The notes: a model not told the origin generated them from the letters alone. Positions 1-6,071 are shown, counted from the stretch's first letter. The stretch is DNA of 6,178 nucleotides from AC-37 sp034663685 (GCA_034663685.1 JAXDJC010000172.1:1-6178), one strand, 5' to 3'. A program made the numbers and translations.

Positions 1-944
1 GGCCGCGCGGCGTTGGCGAGCGTGTAGTTGCGGCCCGGCACCACCGCGCCCCAGCCGAACCCCTTCTGCGTGAAGAGCGCGAACTGGACCGAGCTGTCCA
101 CGGGGTTCGTGACCTTGCCGCCGATCCGCGTGACGTTGCCGAGCGCGGCCAGCTCCTTCTCGGTGGCGGCCGAGATGATGCTCGGCGGGCCGAGCAGGTA
201 GATGTTGGGCTTGATGTGCTGCTGGATCGCCTGCTTGGTGGGCTGCGGAACCTGGTTCTTCTTCACGAACAGGACCGGCGTGCCCGAGCGCGCCGCGTAG
301 GCGGCCGCCGGCATCGCGTAGGCCGAGTCCTCCCCGGATACGACCATCACGTTCGGGGTGGGCTTGCCGGCCGCCGTGGTCTGGAAGCGGTCCACGGCCG
401 CGGCGATCCCGTACACGTCGTCACCCTTGATCGCGCCGCTCTTGAACCCGTCGGGCGCCGGCGGCTTGTTGCCCACCAGGATCACCTGAGCGCCCTTGGC
501 GAGCGCCTGCCCGCGCGGCTTGAGCCGCTTCAGCGCGCTGTCGGTCACGGCGGGGAGGCTGCCCCCGTTGCTCACGAGGATCGGCGCGCGCAGCGGGGAT
601 CCGGCGAGCACGGCGGCCGCCACGCCCGCCTGCCACTGGCCGCTGTCCACGAGCGCCACGGCGGGCGGCCGGGTCTCCACGGTGGTGGCGGGGAACAGCG
701 CGCTGGCCACGCCGGCGGCGTCGGCGGCCGGGTCGCCGCCCGGCACGCGGATCGTGTCCCGGGTGGCGGTGGTGGGGAAGCCGAGCGCCTCCACGGCGCT
801 CTTGTCCTTCGAGCTCACGCCCCCACCCACGCGCTGAGCCGGATCGCCGCCGGAGTCCGTCGACTTGAGCGAGCAGCCCGAGAGCGCCGTCAGCGCAACC
901 AGGGCCGCGGCGACGAGGGGGGTCGACCGAGGCACACTCGCCAC
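1..944 (-). CDS. Cell wall binding repeat 2 (CWB2)-like lipoprotein, 3'-truncated by the window edge
   Basis: Reading from GTG at 944, the 314 visible codons begin with a lipoprotein signal peptide: a short Arg-containing start, a hydrophobic run (residues 9-21) and the lipobox LSGC with the lipidated Cys at residue 24. A Ser/Gly/Asp-rich linker follows, as expected for a lipoprotein anchored outside the membrane. The mature part holds two copies of a CWB2-like pattern: an Ala-rich helix, a strand ending in APILVSN (first copy) or GTPVLFVKKN (second copy), a Pro-Thr helix, then a strand such as AQVILVG or IYLLGPPSIIS and later TRIGG. CWB2 domains in Firmicutes and Actinobacteria attach proteins non-covalently to wall polymers. 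What this protein carries or does cannot be told, because the C-terminus lies outside the window. GTG at 935 is an alternative start that also leaves a usable signal peptide. Neither start has a clear Shine-Dalgarno sequence. The gene is divergent from the acyl-CoA dehydrogenase gene. The lipobox is firm; the CWB2 family call is from pattern only. Confidence 0.82.
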   Translation of the reverse strand, partial: MASVPRSTPLVAAALVALTALSGCSLKSTDSGGDPAQRVGGGVSSKDKSAVEALGFPTTATRDTIRVPGGDPAADAAGVASALFPATTVETRPPAVALVDSGQWQAGVAAAVLAGSPLRAPILVSNGGSLPAVTDSALKRLKPRGQALAKGAQVILVGNKPPAPDGFKSGAIKGDDVYGIAAAVDRFQTTAAGKPTPNVMVVSGEDSAYAMPAAAYAARSGTPVLFVKKNQVPQPTKQAIQQHIKPNIYLLGPPSIISAATEKELAALGNVTRIGGKVTNPVDSSVQFALFTQKGFGWGAVVPGRNYTLANAAR

Positions 945-948
945 GATA

Positions 949-966
949 CCGACCGGGACCGGTCGG
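949..966. promoter_or_regulatory. GC-rich inverted repeat just upstream of the lipoprotein start
   Basis: CCGACC and GGTCGG form perfect 6-base arms around a 6-base spacer, and the spacer joins the right arm to make the 8-base palindrome GACCGGTC (957-964). The repeat ends 5 bases upstream of the GTG start of the minus-strand lipoprotein gene. It could be an operator or an mRNA leader hairpin for that gene. Short GC palindromes are common by chance in such DNA, so function is uncertain. Confidence 0.3.
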
Positions 967-1009
967 GCTGCCGCGTTCAATCCGTGGGCAGGGAGGCCGT
1001 CCGGTACGA

Positions 1010-1025
1010 TTGACTGGTCAGTCAA
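1010..1025. promoter_or_regulatory. Candidate TetR-family operator for the acyl-CoA dehydrogenase gene
   Basis: The sequence is a 16-base inverted repeat: TTGACT, a GGTC centre, then AGTCAA. Semi-palindromes of the form TGACYGRYCRGTCA are typical binding sites of TetR-family repressors that control acyl-CoA and fatty acid catabolism genes. It overlaps a TANNNT-type -10 candidate (TACGAT, 1005-1010), so a bound repressor would cover the expected transcription start, about 65 bases upstream of the GTG start. I see no good -35 box. No regulator gene lies in the window, so the repressor would be encoded elsewhere. It might also affect the divergent lipoprotein gene. Confidence 0.55.
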
Positions 1026-1069
1026 CCGGGAGACAGCGCCTTGCCGCAGGCCGCTCCCGCCCAGATCAC

Positions 1070-1074
1070 GGAGG
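1070..1074 (+). promoter_or_regulatory. Shine-Dalgarno sequence that fixes the acyl-CoA dehydrogenase start
   Basis: GGAGG lies 8 bases before GTG 1083. An upstream in-frame TTG at 1041 would add 14 residues with no ribosome binding site and no counterpart in the family, which normally begins close to a DFxLTxEQ motif. Confidence 0.75.
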
Positions 1075-1082
1075 CGCTCCGA

Positions 1083-2381
1083 GTGGACTTTCGGCTCACC
1101 GACGAACAACAGGAATGGCGCGACTACTGCCGCAAGTTCTCGCGCGAAGTGATCCGGCCGGTGGCCGCCAAGCACGACCGCGAGCAGAGTGTGCCGTGGG
1201 AGGTCATCAAGGAGGCCCGCAAGTGGGAGCTCTCCGGCCTCGAGTACATCCAGAAGATGGCCTCCGACCCCGACGGCCTGTTCGGCGTGATCTACGCCGA
1301 GGAGCTGCACTGGGGCTGCGCGGGTATCGCGCTCGCCATCTCGGCCTCCTCGCTCGCCGCCGCGGGCGTGGCCTCCTCGGGCACGCCCGAGCAGATCGGC
1401 CGCTGGATTCCCGAGATCTACGGCAGCGGCCCCGACGACATCAAGCTCGGCGCCTACGCCGTGACCGAGGCTGGGGCGGGCTCCGATGTCAAGTCGCTGC
1501 GCACCACCGCCAAGCGCGAGGGCGACGAGTGGGTGCTCAACGGCACCAAGATCTTCATCTCGAATGGCGGCATCGCCGACGTGACGGTGGTGGTCGCCAC
1601 GGTCGATCCGTCACTCGGCCACCGCGGCCAGGCCACGTTCATCGTGCCGAAGGACACGCCCGGCTTCTCGCAGGGCAAGAAGGAGGACAAGCTCGGCATT
1701 CGCGCCTCGCAGACCGCCGAGGTGGTCATGGAGGACTGCCGGATTCCGCTGGACCACCTGCTCGGCGGCATGGAGAAGCTCGAGAAGAAGCTCGAGCGCG
1801 CGCGCTCAGGCGAGTCGACCGGCCGCGCGTCGGGTGCCCTCGCCACCTTCGAGATCACGCGCCCGCTGGTGGGCGCCTCCGCGCTCGGCATCGCGCAGGC
1901 TGCGTACGAGTGGACGCTCGAGTACCTCGAGGACAAGTCCGACGCCGAGGGCCCGCTGCTCGAGCAGCAGCGCTATCAGCAGGTGCTGGCCGACGTGGCC
2001 ACCGAGATCGACGCGGCGCGCATGCTGGTCTGGCGCGCGGCCTGGATGGGTCGCAACGGCGTGCCGATGACGGCGGGCCAGGGCTCGATGTCCAAGCTCA
2101 AGGCCGGCGACGTGACCATGTGGGCCACCACCACGCTGATGGACCTGGTGGGCGAGTACGCGCAGACCACCGACTGCCCGCTCGAGAAGTGGTTCCGCGA
2201 CGCCAAGATCTACCAGATCTTCGAGGGCACGGCCCAGGTGCAGCGCCTCGTCGTGGCGAGGATGCAGCGCCAGGCGTACAGGGAGCGGATCGAGGGCGAC
2301 CAGGAGGTGCTCCAGCAGGCGCCGGGGACCTCCTCGGGCAACGTGCTCGGCGACGCCGTGTCCGCCGTCAGCGCCGCCTGA
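1083..2381 (+). CDS. Acyl-CoA dehydrogenase family protein
   Basis: A 432-residue FAD flavoenzyme that should oxidise an acyl-CoA to the trans-2-enoyl-CoA in the cytoplasm and pass electrons to electron transfer flavoprotein. The start VDFRLTDEQQEW is the usual N-terminus of the family. The all-helical N-terminal domain runs to about residue 120. Acyl-CoA dehydrogenase signature 1 is intact at 126-138 (AVTEAGAGSDVKS), followed by the beta domain with WVLNGTKIFISN at about 150-161. The C-terminal helical domain carries WFRDAKIYQIFEGTAQVQ, in which Glu381 is at the place of the catalytic base of medium- and short-chain enzymes (the Glu of the I-Y/F-EGT motif). Signature 2 is less canonical: LVGEYAQTTDCPLEK replaces the common GGxGY form. 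An extra charged segment of about 20 residues (230-252) joins the beta and C-terminal domains, making the protein longer than the usual 380-400. Substrate length or branching cannot be read from sequence. It appears monocistronic, with a candidate TetR operator upstream and a hairpin downstream. Confidence 0.93.
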   Translation: MDFRLTDEQQEWRDYCRKFSREVIRPVAAKHDREQSVPWEVIKEARKWELSGLEYIQKMASDPDGLFGVIYAEELHWGCAGIALAISASSLAAAGVASSGTPEQIGRWIPEIYGSGPDDIKLGAYAVTEAGAGSDVKSLRTTAKREGDEWVLNGTKIFISNGGIADVTVVVATVDPSLGHRGQATFIVPKDTPGFSQGKKEDKLGIRASQTAEVVMEDCRIPLDHLLGGMEKLEKKLERARSGESTGRASGALATFEITRPLVGASALGIAQAAYEWTLEYLEDKSDAEGPLLEQQRYQQVLADVATEIDAARMLVWRAAWMGRNGVPMTAGQGSMSKLKAGDVTMWATTTLMDLVGEYAQTTDCPLEKWFRDAKIYQIFEGTAQVQRLVVARMQRQAYRERIEGDQEVLQQAPGTSSGNVLGDAVSAVSAA

Positions 2382-2395
2382 CCCGAGCGTGTGAA

Positions 2396-2421
2396 GGGCG
2401 GCGGCCGCCAAGCCGCCGCCC
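2396..2421. terminator. Bidirectional hairpin terminator between convergent genes
   Basis: GGGCGGCGGC and its exact complement GCCGCCGCCC form a perfect 10-bp stem with a 6-base loop. It starts 15 bases after the acyl-CoA dehydrogenase stop and lies 10 bases beyond the stop of the convergent NTF2-like gene. There is no T-tract on the plus side and only TT on the minus side, a common state in high-GC actinobacteria, where such stems still serve as terminators or 3' stabilisers. Confidence 0.65.
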
Positions 2422-2431
2422 CCGCGAACGC

Positions 2432-2827
2432 CTAGACCTTGCCGAGCGCCCTCGCGCCGGCGAGGGTGTCGGTGAGGACCTGGAGGCTCTTCACCTTCCC
2501 GCCCTCGAAGCGGTAGATGTGCACGAACGGGCTCTTGATGCTCTGTCCCGTGTCCTTGGCGGTGCCCTCGATGTGGCCGAGCACCGCGACGGTGTCGCCC
2601 TCGCCGATGTACTCGTCCGGCACCACCTTGAGGCCGTCCCACGCCGCGCCGAGCTCTCCGAACGCGCCGCCGATCGCCTCCTTGCCCTGGTAGTCGCCGC
2701 CGGCCGGGAGGTCCGAGTTGCCGCCCTCCCACGCCATGTCGTCGTGCCAGTTGGCGAACACCGCGTCGATGTCGCCGCGGCCGAATGCCTCGTAACCCTC
2801 CTTGAGGGTGTCGACGTTCTCAGCCAT
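2432..2827 (-). CDS. SnoaL-like / NTF2-like small protein
   Basis: A 131-residue protein starting at ATG 2827. A strong Shine-Dalgarno sequence (GGAGGAG on the minus strand, complement of 2832-2838) sits 4 bases before the ATG. The pattern matches the NTF2-like / SnoaL-like alpha+beta cone fold: helix VDTLKEGYEAFGRGDIDAVFA (about 5-25), then a strand ending in WEG, the YQGKEAI motif (46-52) that begins the next helix, and three long strands (about 68-74, 77-92 and 96-120), including GDTVAVLGHIEG and FVHIYRFEGGKV. The length is typical of the family. There is no signal peptide or membrane segment, so it should be cytoplasmic. This family includes isomerases, cyclases, hydrolases and pure ligand-binding proteins, so no reaction can be assigned. 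It is convergent with the acyl-CoA dehydrogenase gene and is followed by the hairpin at 2396-2421. Its GC-rich codon use matches the acyl-CoA dehydrogenase gene rather than the kinase region upstream. Confidence 0.88.
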   Translation of the reverse strand: MAENVDTLKEGYEAFGRGDIDAVFANWHDDMAWEGGNSDLPAGGDYQGKEAIGGAFGELGAAWDGLKVVPDEYIGEGDTVAVLGHIEGTAKDTGQSIKSPFVHIYRFEGGKVKSLQVLTDTLAGARALGKV

Positions 2828-2906
2828 GTGTCTCCTCCGATCGTTGGCCTGAGTCCGACACCGACCCTACACCCGGTTCAGAATCCATCCCAAAGGTTGC
2901 GTGCTT

Positions 2907-2945
2907 CGAGCGCTTCTGCTTCCACGCGACAAGCGGAAGCGCTTG
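2907..2945 (+). repeat. Strong 15-bp stem-loop (inverted repeat) in intergenic DNA
   Basis: Positions 2907-2921 pair with 2931-2945 around a 9-base loop. The inner arms GCGCTTCTGCTT and AAGCGGAAGCGC differ from exact complementarity at one base pair. Both imperfect positions (2908/2944 and 2917/2935) are G-U wobbles if the plus strand is transcribed, but A-C mismatches if the minus strand is. This suggests a plus-strand RNA, although both flanking genes are on the minus strand. No T-tract follows on either side. It could be a small RNA element, a dispersed intergenic repeat or a protein-binding site. Confidence 0.5.
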
Positions 2946-3122
2946 CACTCGCGACAGACCTCAAGCCCCGCGAACCGCTCTGCCCTCCCCGGAGCGCGCC
3001 CGAGTTTGTCGGAGGCAAGAGCGACCCGTGCCGCAGGCACTCCCCGCTCGCGTGGTTCAGAAGGCAGTCTCATCAGGGCTATCGTCCAAGGCCGCATTTG
3101 GTACCCGGTGTGCGGGGTCCTA

Positions 3123-3151
3123 GTGCGCTGGGACGTTCACGGCAGCTGCAC
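3123..3151 (-). terminator. Possible hairpin terminator of the kinase gene
   Basis: Downstream of the kinase stop (3164), GTGCAGCTG and CAGCGCAC on the minus strand can pair as 8 bp with one bulged A and a 12-base loop. No T-tract follows. A 10-base perfect palindrome, GAGTGCACTC (3156-3165), overlaps the stop codon just before it. Weak evidence. Confidence 0.3.
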
Positions 3152-3163
3152 CCGAGAGTGCAC

Positions 3164-4855
3164 TCAGCCGAAGCAGCCCGCGCCAAGGACTTCGCCACTG
3201 CGCTGGCTCCACTGCAACTCTCGAGTGGGAGTGGCTTTCACACTTGGGTCGTAGCGCCAGCTACCGCCTTCGAAGCGCGCCCAAGTGATGCCTTCCCAGG
3301 TTGAGCATTTTGTGTGCGGGTCGAGGCTCAGCCCGCGCATGGACACCGTCGCAGAACCGTCGGCCGGGTCCGTGTCCACAATCGTGGCGTCGATGTTTTG
3401 TGCACCAGTGAAATGGCGCGTACCAAAGAGTTGATTTGCGACCCACCGTGAAAAGCCGAGCCGGTCGATCACTTTGCGTTGGTAACGCCTCGTCGTGAGC
3501 TGGCGCTGGGCTGTGTAATCGCCGGCGATTTGGGCTTGGTAGAAGCCTCTGAGGAGACTCGTGACTTGGGTTGCCATGACCGCGTTGGACACCGGGGGCA
3601 GTCTCCCTCCAGCGTCGGTGGACCCGGGGCCCGCAGTCGTTGGCTTTGTGTCTGTCGTGGCTGTCGACGGCCGCGCGCCGACGCCAGCCTTCGCCGTTGG
3701 TTGCGGAGCCTGGGTGCGACCGTCCCTGAGGGCCACCGCCACAACACCCCCACCAGCGAGCAGTGCCACGGCCAACAGGGTCGCGCCAACGAGAAGCCTT
3801 TGTCGAGGCCGACGCATTGCGGGGCGGTGGATTCGTACGGCAGGGGGTGGAGGGACGTCGAGCGCTGCGGTCGGGCGGTCCGGGGGGTTGGCCGAGGGGA
3901 CGCTCTGGGCGGTAGGGAGCGCCTCGTCACGCCGCACCAACCGGCGTGGCGACTCGCGATCTGTACCGACGACGGACGCGGCGCCTACCGCAACGCTGTG
4001 TTCGGTTAACGGAGCTCTCGCGTCGGCCGCCGCAGCGAGAGCGGCCCGCCCCAGGTCCCCCGCTGACGGATACCTCGCGGCAGGCTCCTTCGAAAGCGCT
4101 CTCCCGACGATGTCATCAAAATCAGAGCTGACCTTCTCGGCCACATCGCTGGGACGCGGTGGGGGATCGTTGGCATGCGCCCACATCTTGGCGAGGTTGC
4201 TGTCCCGCGGAAATGGCACGACGCCCGTCAACGCCTCGTGGAGCACGCATCCCAAGGCGTAAATGTCGGTTGCGGCAGTGACCGCGCGCCCCTGGATCTG
4301 CTCGGGCGCGGCATAGTCCGGTGTGCCCACGAACTGTCCACTTAGAGTCGGCCCGCTTATGGCCTCCACATGCTTTGTCAACCCGAAGTCCGTTAGATAG
4401 GCGACCTCCGTGACGGTGCCTGCCAGCAGCACATTGGCGGGCTTGACGTCGCGGTGCACGAGGCCGTTGGAATGTGCCGCGTCGAGGGCCTGAGCGATCT
4501 GCATCACTATTCCCGCTGCATGGTGCGTCGGCAAACGACCCTGGCGTCTGATGGTCTCACCGAGATCGACGCCTTCCACGTAGCGCATCGCGATGTAGAG
4601 CAGGCCATCGGCCTCATCCGCTTCGTAGATCGGCAGGACGTTCGGGTGGTCGAGGGAAGCCGCGAGCCGCGCCTCCTGCTTGAACCGCTCTCGAAGCAGC
4701 GGATCCCCCGAGAGTTCAGGCGCAATGACCTTTACGGCAACGGACCGGCCAAGGCTGATTTGCTCTGCGCGGTATACGACGCCCATGCCGCCACGCCCGA
4801 GCACCGACCCCAACCGGTAATTGCCGAGCCGTTCGCCCGAAAGTAGCCCCTGCAC
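3164..4855 (-). CDS. Transmembrane Ser/Thr protein kinase (PknB-type) with extracytoplasmic C-terminal domain
   Basis: A 563-residue Hanks-type kinase starting at GTG 4855. A stop three codons upstream of the GTG rules out a longer start. The catalytic domain (about 13-274) is complete: Gly-loop GRGGMG (20-25), ATP-binding Lys42 in AVKV, Glu61 of helix C, HRDVKPAN (134-141) with catalytic Asp136, DFG (156-158), activation segment with GTPDYAAPEQ (177-186), Asp197 of helix F and Arg261. It should therefore be active, autophosphorylating around Thr170-Thr178. A Pro/Ala/Arg-rich juxtamembrane linker (about 275-353) ends in a basic patch, followed by a single transmembrane helix (354-376), a Thr/Pro/Gly-rich outer linker (381-421) and a 140-residue domain. 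That domain starts with helices (GFYQAQIAGDY) and continues with strands, has Cys517 and Cys561 that could form a disulfide, and resembles NTF2-like sensor domains; no PASTA repeat is present. It likely senses an envelope signal. Codon use is less GC-biased than its neighbours. No Shine-Dalgarno sequence is seen. Confidence 0.94.
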   Translation of the reverse strand: MQGLLSGERLGNYRLGSVLGRGGMGVVYRAEQISLGRSVAVKVIAPELSGDPLLRERFKQEARLAASLDHPNVLPIYEADEADGLLYIAMRYVEGVDLGETIRRQGRLPTHHAAGIVMQIAQALDAAHSNGLVHRDVKPANVLLAGTVTEVAYLTDFGLTKHVEAISGPTLSGQFVGTPDYAAPEQIQGRAVTAATDIYALGCVLHEALTGVVPFPRDSNLAKMWAHANDPPPRPSDVAEKVSSDFDDIVGRALSKEPAARYPSAGDLGRAALAAAADARAPLTEHSVAVGAASVVGTDRESPRRLVRRDEALPTAQSVPSANPPDRPTAALDVPPPPAVRIHRPAMRRPRQRLLVGATLLAVALLAGGGVVAVALRDGRTQAPQPTAKAGVGARPSTATTDTKPTTAGPGSTDAGGRLPPVSNAVMATQVTSLLRGFYQAQIAGDYTAQRQLTTRRYQRKVIDRLGFSRWVANQLFGTRHFTGAQNIDATIVDTDPADGSATVSMRGLSLDPHTKCSTWEGITWARFEGGSWRYDPSVKATPTRELQWSQRSGEVLGAGCFG

Positions 4856-4861
4856 GGCGGT

Positions 4862-4890
4862 AGCTTAGTCGGCATTGGCGCGTTTGGCTA
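4862..4890 (-). promoter_or_regulatory. Candidate promoter of the kinase gene (leaderless start)
   Basis: On the minus strand, TAGCCA (complement of 4885-4890, 4 of 6 match to TTGACA) is followed after 17 bases by TAAGCT (complement of 4862-4867), which fits TANNNT. The -10 box ends 6 bases before GTG 4855, so transcription would begin at or next to the start codon. That agrees with the lack of a Shine-Dalgarno sequence. Leaderless mRNAs are common in actinobacteria. Confidence 0.35.
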
Positions 4891-5244
4891 GACCGTTACC
4901 GACCCAAAACGTGCATTTCAGTCCGCCGGGGAACCGCTACGACGCAAGCGGCGAAGCGACCTCGCTCAGCGGCCCGGTTGGCCGCGAAGCCACTGTTTCC
5001 AGATCCAGTCGCCGCGACGAGAAGTCGCTCTCTGGGACCACTCGATTACTGCCGGCTCAGCAGGCCATTGCGCAGGTGGCACTCATCTGCTTCTCGGACG
5101 AAGGCCCGTTTCCTTGGCGCGAGCCCGACGACAGGCAATTCTTGACCGAAAACGCCGGCACCGTTTCGCCTGGGTTGCTATTCCGTGGCGCGAATGCGCT
5201 TTTGCTTACTTAGCCTGCGCGAGGCGAGTCCAACTCTCACGCGC

Positions 5245-5273
5245 TTGAGGGTCCGAAAGTTGTCCCATAACGT
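5245..5273 (+). promoter_or_regulatory. Candidate promoter of ctaG (leaderless start)
   Basis: TTGAGG (5245-5250, 4 of 6 match to TTGACA) and TAACGT (5268-5273, fits TANNNT) are separated by the ideal 17 bases. The -10 box ends 8 bases before GTG 5282, so the transcript would start at or very near the start codon. No Shine-Dalgarno sequence is present. Confidence 0.42.
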
Positions 5274-5281
5274 CCAGAAAC

Positions 5282-6067
5282 GTGATCACGCTCGAACCAG
5301 CCGGACTTGTCGTAATCGCGCTCCTCGTGGGGCTGCACGTGCGCGCCGTGCGCGTGCTCGCGCGGCGCGGCCACCGTGTGCCGCGGAGCCAGAGCGCGGC
5401 GTGGTTCGCCGGCGTGGCGCTCGTCGCGATCGGCCTGCTGGGGCCGCCCGACCGCGCCGGTCACGACCTGCTCGTGGCCCACATGGCACAGCACCTGCTG
5501 ATCGGCGACCTCGCGGCGCCGCTGCTGCTCGCGGGCGCCCGCTCGCCGGTCCTGTTCTTCATGCTCCCGCGCTCGCTGCTGGTGTCGCTCGCGCGCGCGC
5601 CACGCCTGCGCAGGCTCTCGCGGTTCCTACGCAGGCCGCTCGTGGCGCTGCCGGTCTACATCGCGGTGCTCTACGGCTGGCACCTGTCGTTCGCGTTCGA
5701 CGCCGCGCTTGCCCACCCGGTCGTGCACGCCCTCCAGCACCAGTCGTTCTTCGCGATCGGGCTGCTGATCTGGTGGCCCGTGATGGAGCCCAACCGCTCG
5801 CGGCTCCCGGGCGAGCTGTGGAAGGCGGGCTACGTGCTCGGCACTCGCGTGCTCACGATGTTCCTGGGAATGGCGTTCCTGATCCAGCGCACGCCCGCGT
5901 ACCACCACTACCACGGGGCGCACGGGTTCAGCGCGGTCTCCGACCAGCAGCTGGCCGGCGGCCTGATGATGGGCACGGACGTGGTGATCATGCTCGCCGC
6001 GCTCGCGTTCTTCTTCTGGCGGGCGGCTGTGGATCACGATCGTGCCGAGGCGCTCGCCGCCCGTTAG
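5282..6067 (+). CDS. ctaG: CtaG-type cytochrome c oxidase assembly membrane protein (Caa3_CtaG family)
   Basis: A 261-residue multi-spanning membrane protein with about seven hydrophobic segments (near 4-22, 38-54, 72-101, 120-137, 152-168, 184-203 and 226-246). Family marks are visible: HMAQHLLIGDLAAPLLLAG (67-85) with His67 and His71; GWHLSFAFDAAL (132-143) with His134; HALQHQSFFAIGLLIWWPVM (149-168) with His149 and His153; and the C-terminal QQLAGGLMMGTDVV (222-235). The conserved membrane histidines suggest metal, probably copper, handling. In Bacillus the CtaG family is needed for caa3 oxidase formation. This family is unrelated to the Cox11-type protein also called CtaG. GTG 5282 is the only reasonable start, because an in-frame TGA lies at 5246-5248. 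The protein is slightly short for the family but complete. No oxidase subunit genes are in the window. The gene is divergent from the kinase gene, and a PspA-family gene begins 38 bases after its stop. Confidence 0.9.
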   Translation: MITLEPAGLVVIALLVGLHVRAVRVLARRGHRVPRSQSAAWFAGVALVAIGLLGPPDRAGHDLLVAHMAQHLLIGDLAAPLLLAGARSPVLFFMLPRSLLVSLARAPRLRRLSRFLRRPLVALPVYIAVLYGWHLSFAFDAALAHPVVHALQHQSFFAIGLLIWWPVMEPNRSRLPGELWKAGYVLGTRVLTMFLGMAFLIQRTPAYHHYHGAHGFSAVSDQQLAGGLMMGTDVVIMLAALAFFFWRAAVDHDRAEALAAR

Positions 6068-6071
6068 TGTT

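Larger units (their letters stand above)
2839..3163. other. Non-coding stretch between the NTF2-like gene and the kinase gene
   Basis: About 325 bases with no convincing gene. It lies upstream of the NTF2-like gene and downstream of the kinase, both on the minus strand. Reading frames exist here (76 codons on the minus strand from ATG 3097 to 2867, and a plus frame from 2901), but neither has a ribosome binding site or a recognisable domain. Base composition shifts to lower GC at roughly 2870. It contains the hairpins at 2907-2945 and 3123-3151. The promoter of the NTF2-like gene should lie at its left end, but I could not pick clear boxes. Confidence 0.6.
4856..5281. other. Non-coding divergent region between the kinase and ctaG genes
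   Basis: About 425 bases between divergent genes. A plus-strand frame from TTG 4875 to 5213 (112 codons) and shorter minus frames exist, but they show no ribosome binding site, no domain pattern and no codon bias, so I do not call a gene. Composition is lower in GC than the ctaG gene and similar to the kinase region. I see promoter-like boxes at both ends and no large repeat, tRNA or terminator. Confidence 0.55.

Noticed and set aside
216..1013. Plus-strand open frame of 265 codons opposite the lipoprotein gene
   Set aside because: Arg/His/Gly-rich low-complexity translation. The opposite strand has a signal peptide, lipobox and repeat structure.
1806..2732. Minus-strand open frame of 308 codons
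   Set aside because: Overlaps both the acyl-CoA dehydrogenase and the NTF2-like gene out of frame, with no domain pattern.
2871..2890. tRNA T-arm-like GGTTCAGAATCC
   Set aside because: The loop length is wrong, flanking bases do not form a 5-bp T-stem, and no anticodon arm or acceptor stem is found.
2875..3062. 9-base direct repeat GGTTCAGAA at 2875-2883 and 3054-3062
   Set aside because: Too short to mark a mobile element boundary, and nothing element-like lies between the copies.
2867..3097. Minus-strand 76-codon frame with two Cys in VCREC
   Set aside because: No ribosome binding site, no recognised domain, and a large hairpin lies inside it. It could be a short gene or gene remnant, but nothing supports this.
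1010..3304. Very long plus-strand open frame of 764 codons
   Set aside because: It runs out of frame through the acyl-CoA dehydrogenase and across the NTF2-like gene, is Arg/Gly-rich without any domain, and is a by-product of few stop codons in high-GC DNA.
3469..4262. Overlapping frames on both strands inside the kinase gene
   Set aside because: They coincide with the Pro/Ala-rich linker and membrane part of the kinase. The kinase frame has all catalytic motifs and continues without a break.
4875..5213. Plus-strand 112-codon frame between the kinase and ctaG genes
   Set aside because: TTG start without a ribosome binding site, no domain or codon bias. Treated as chance.
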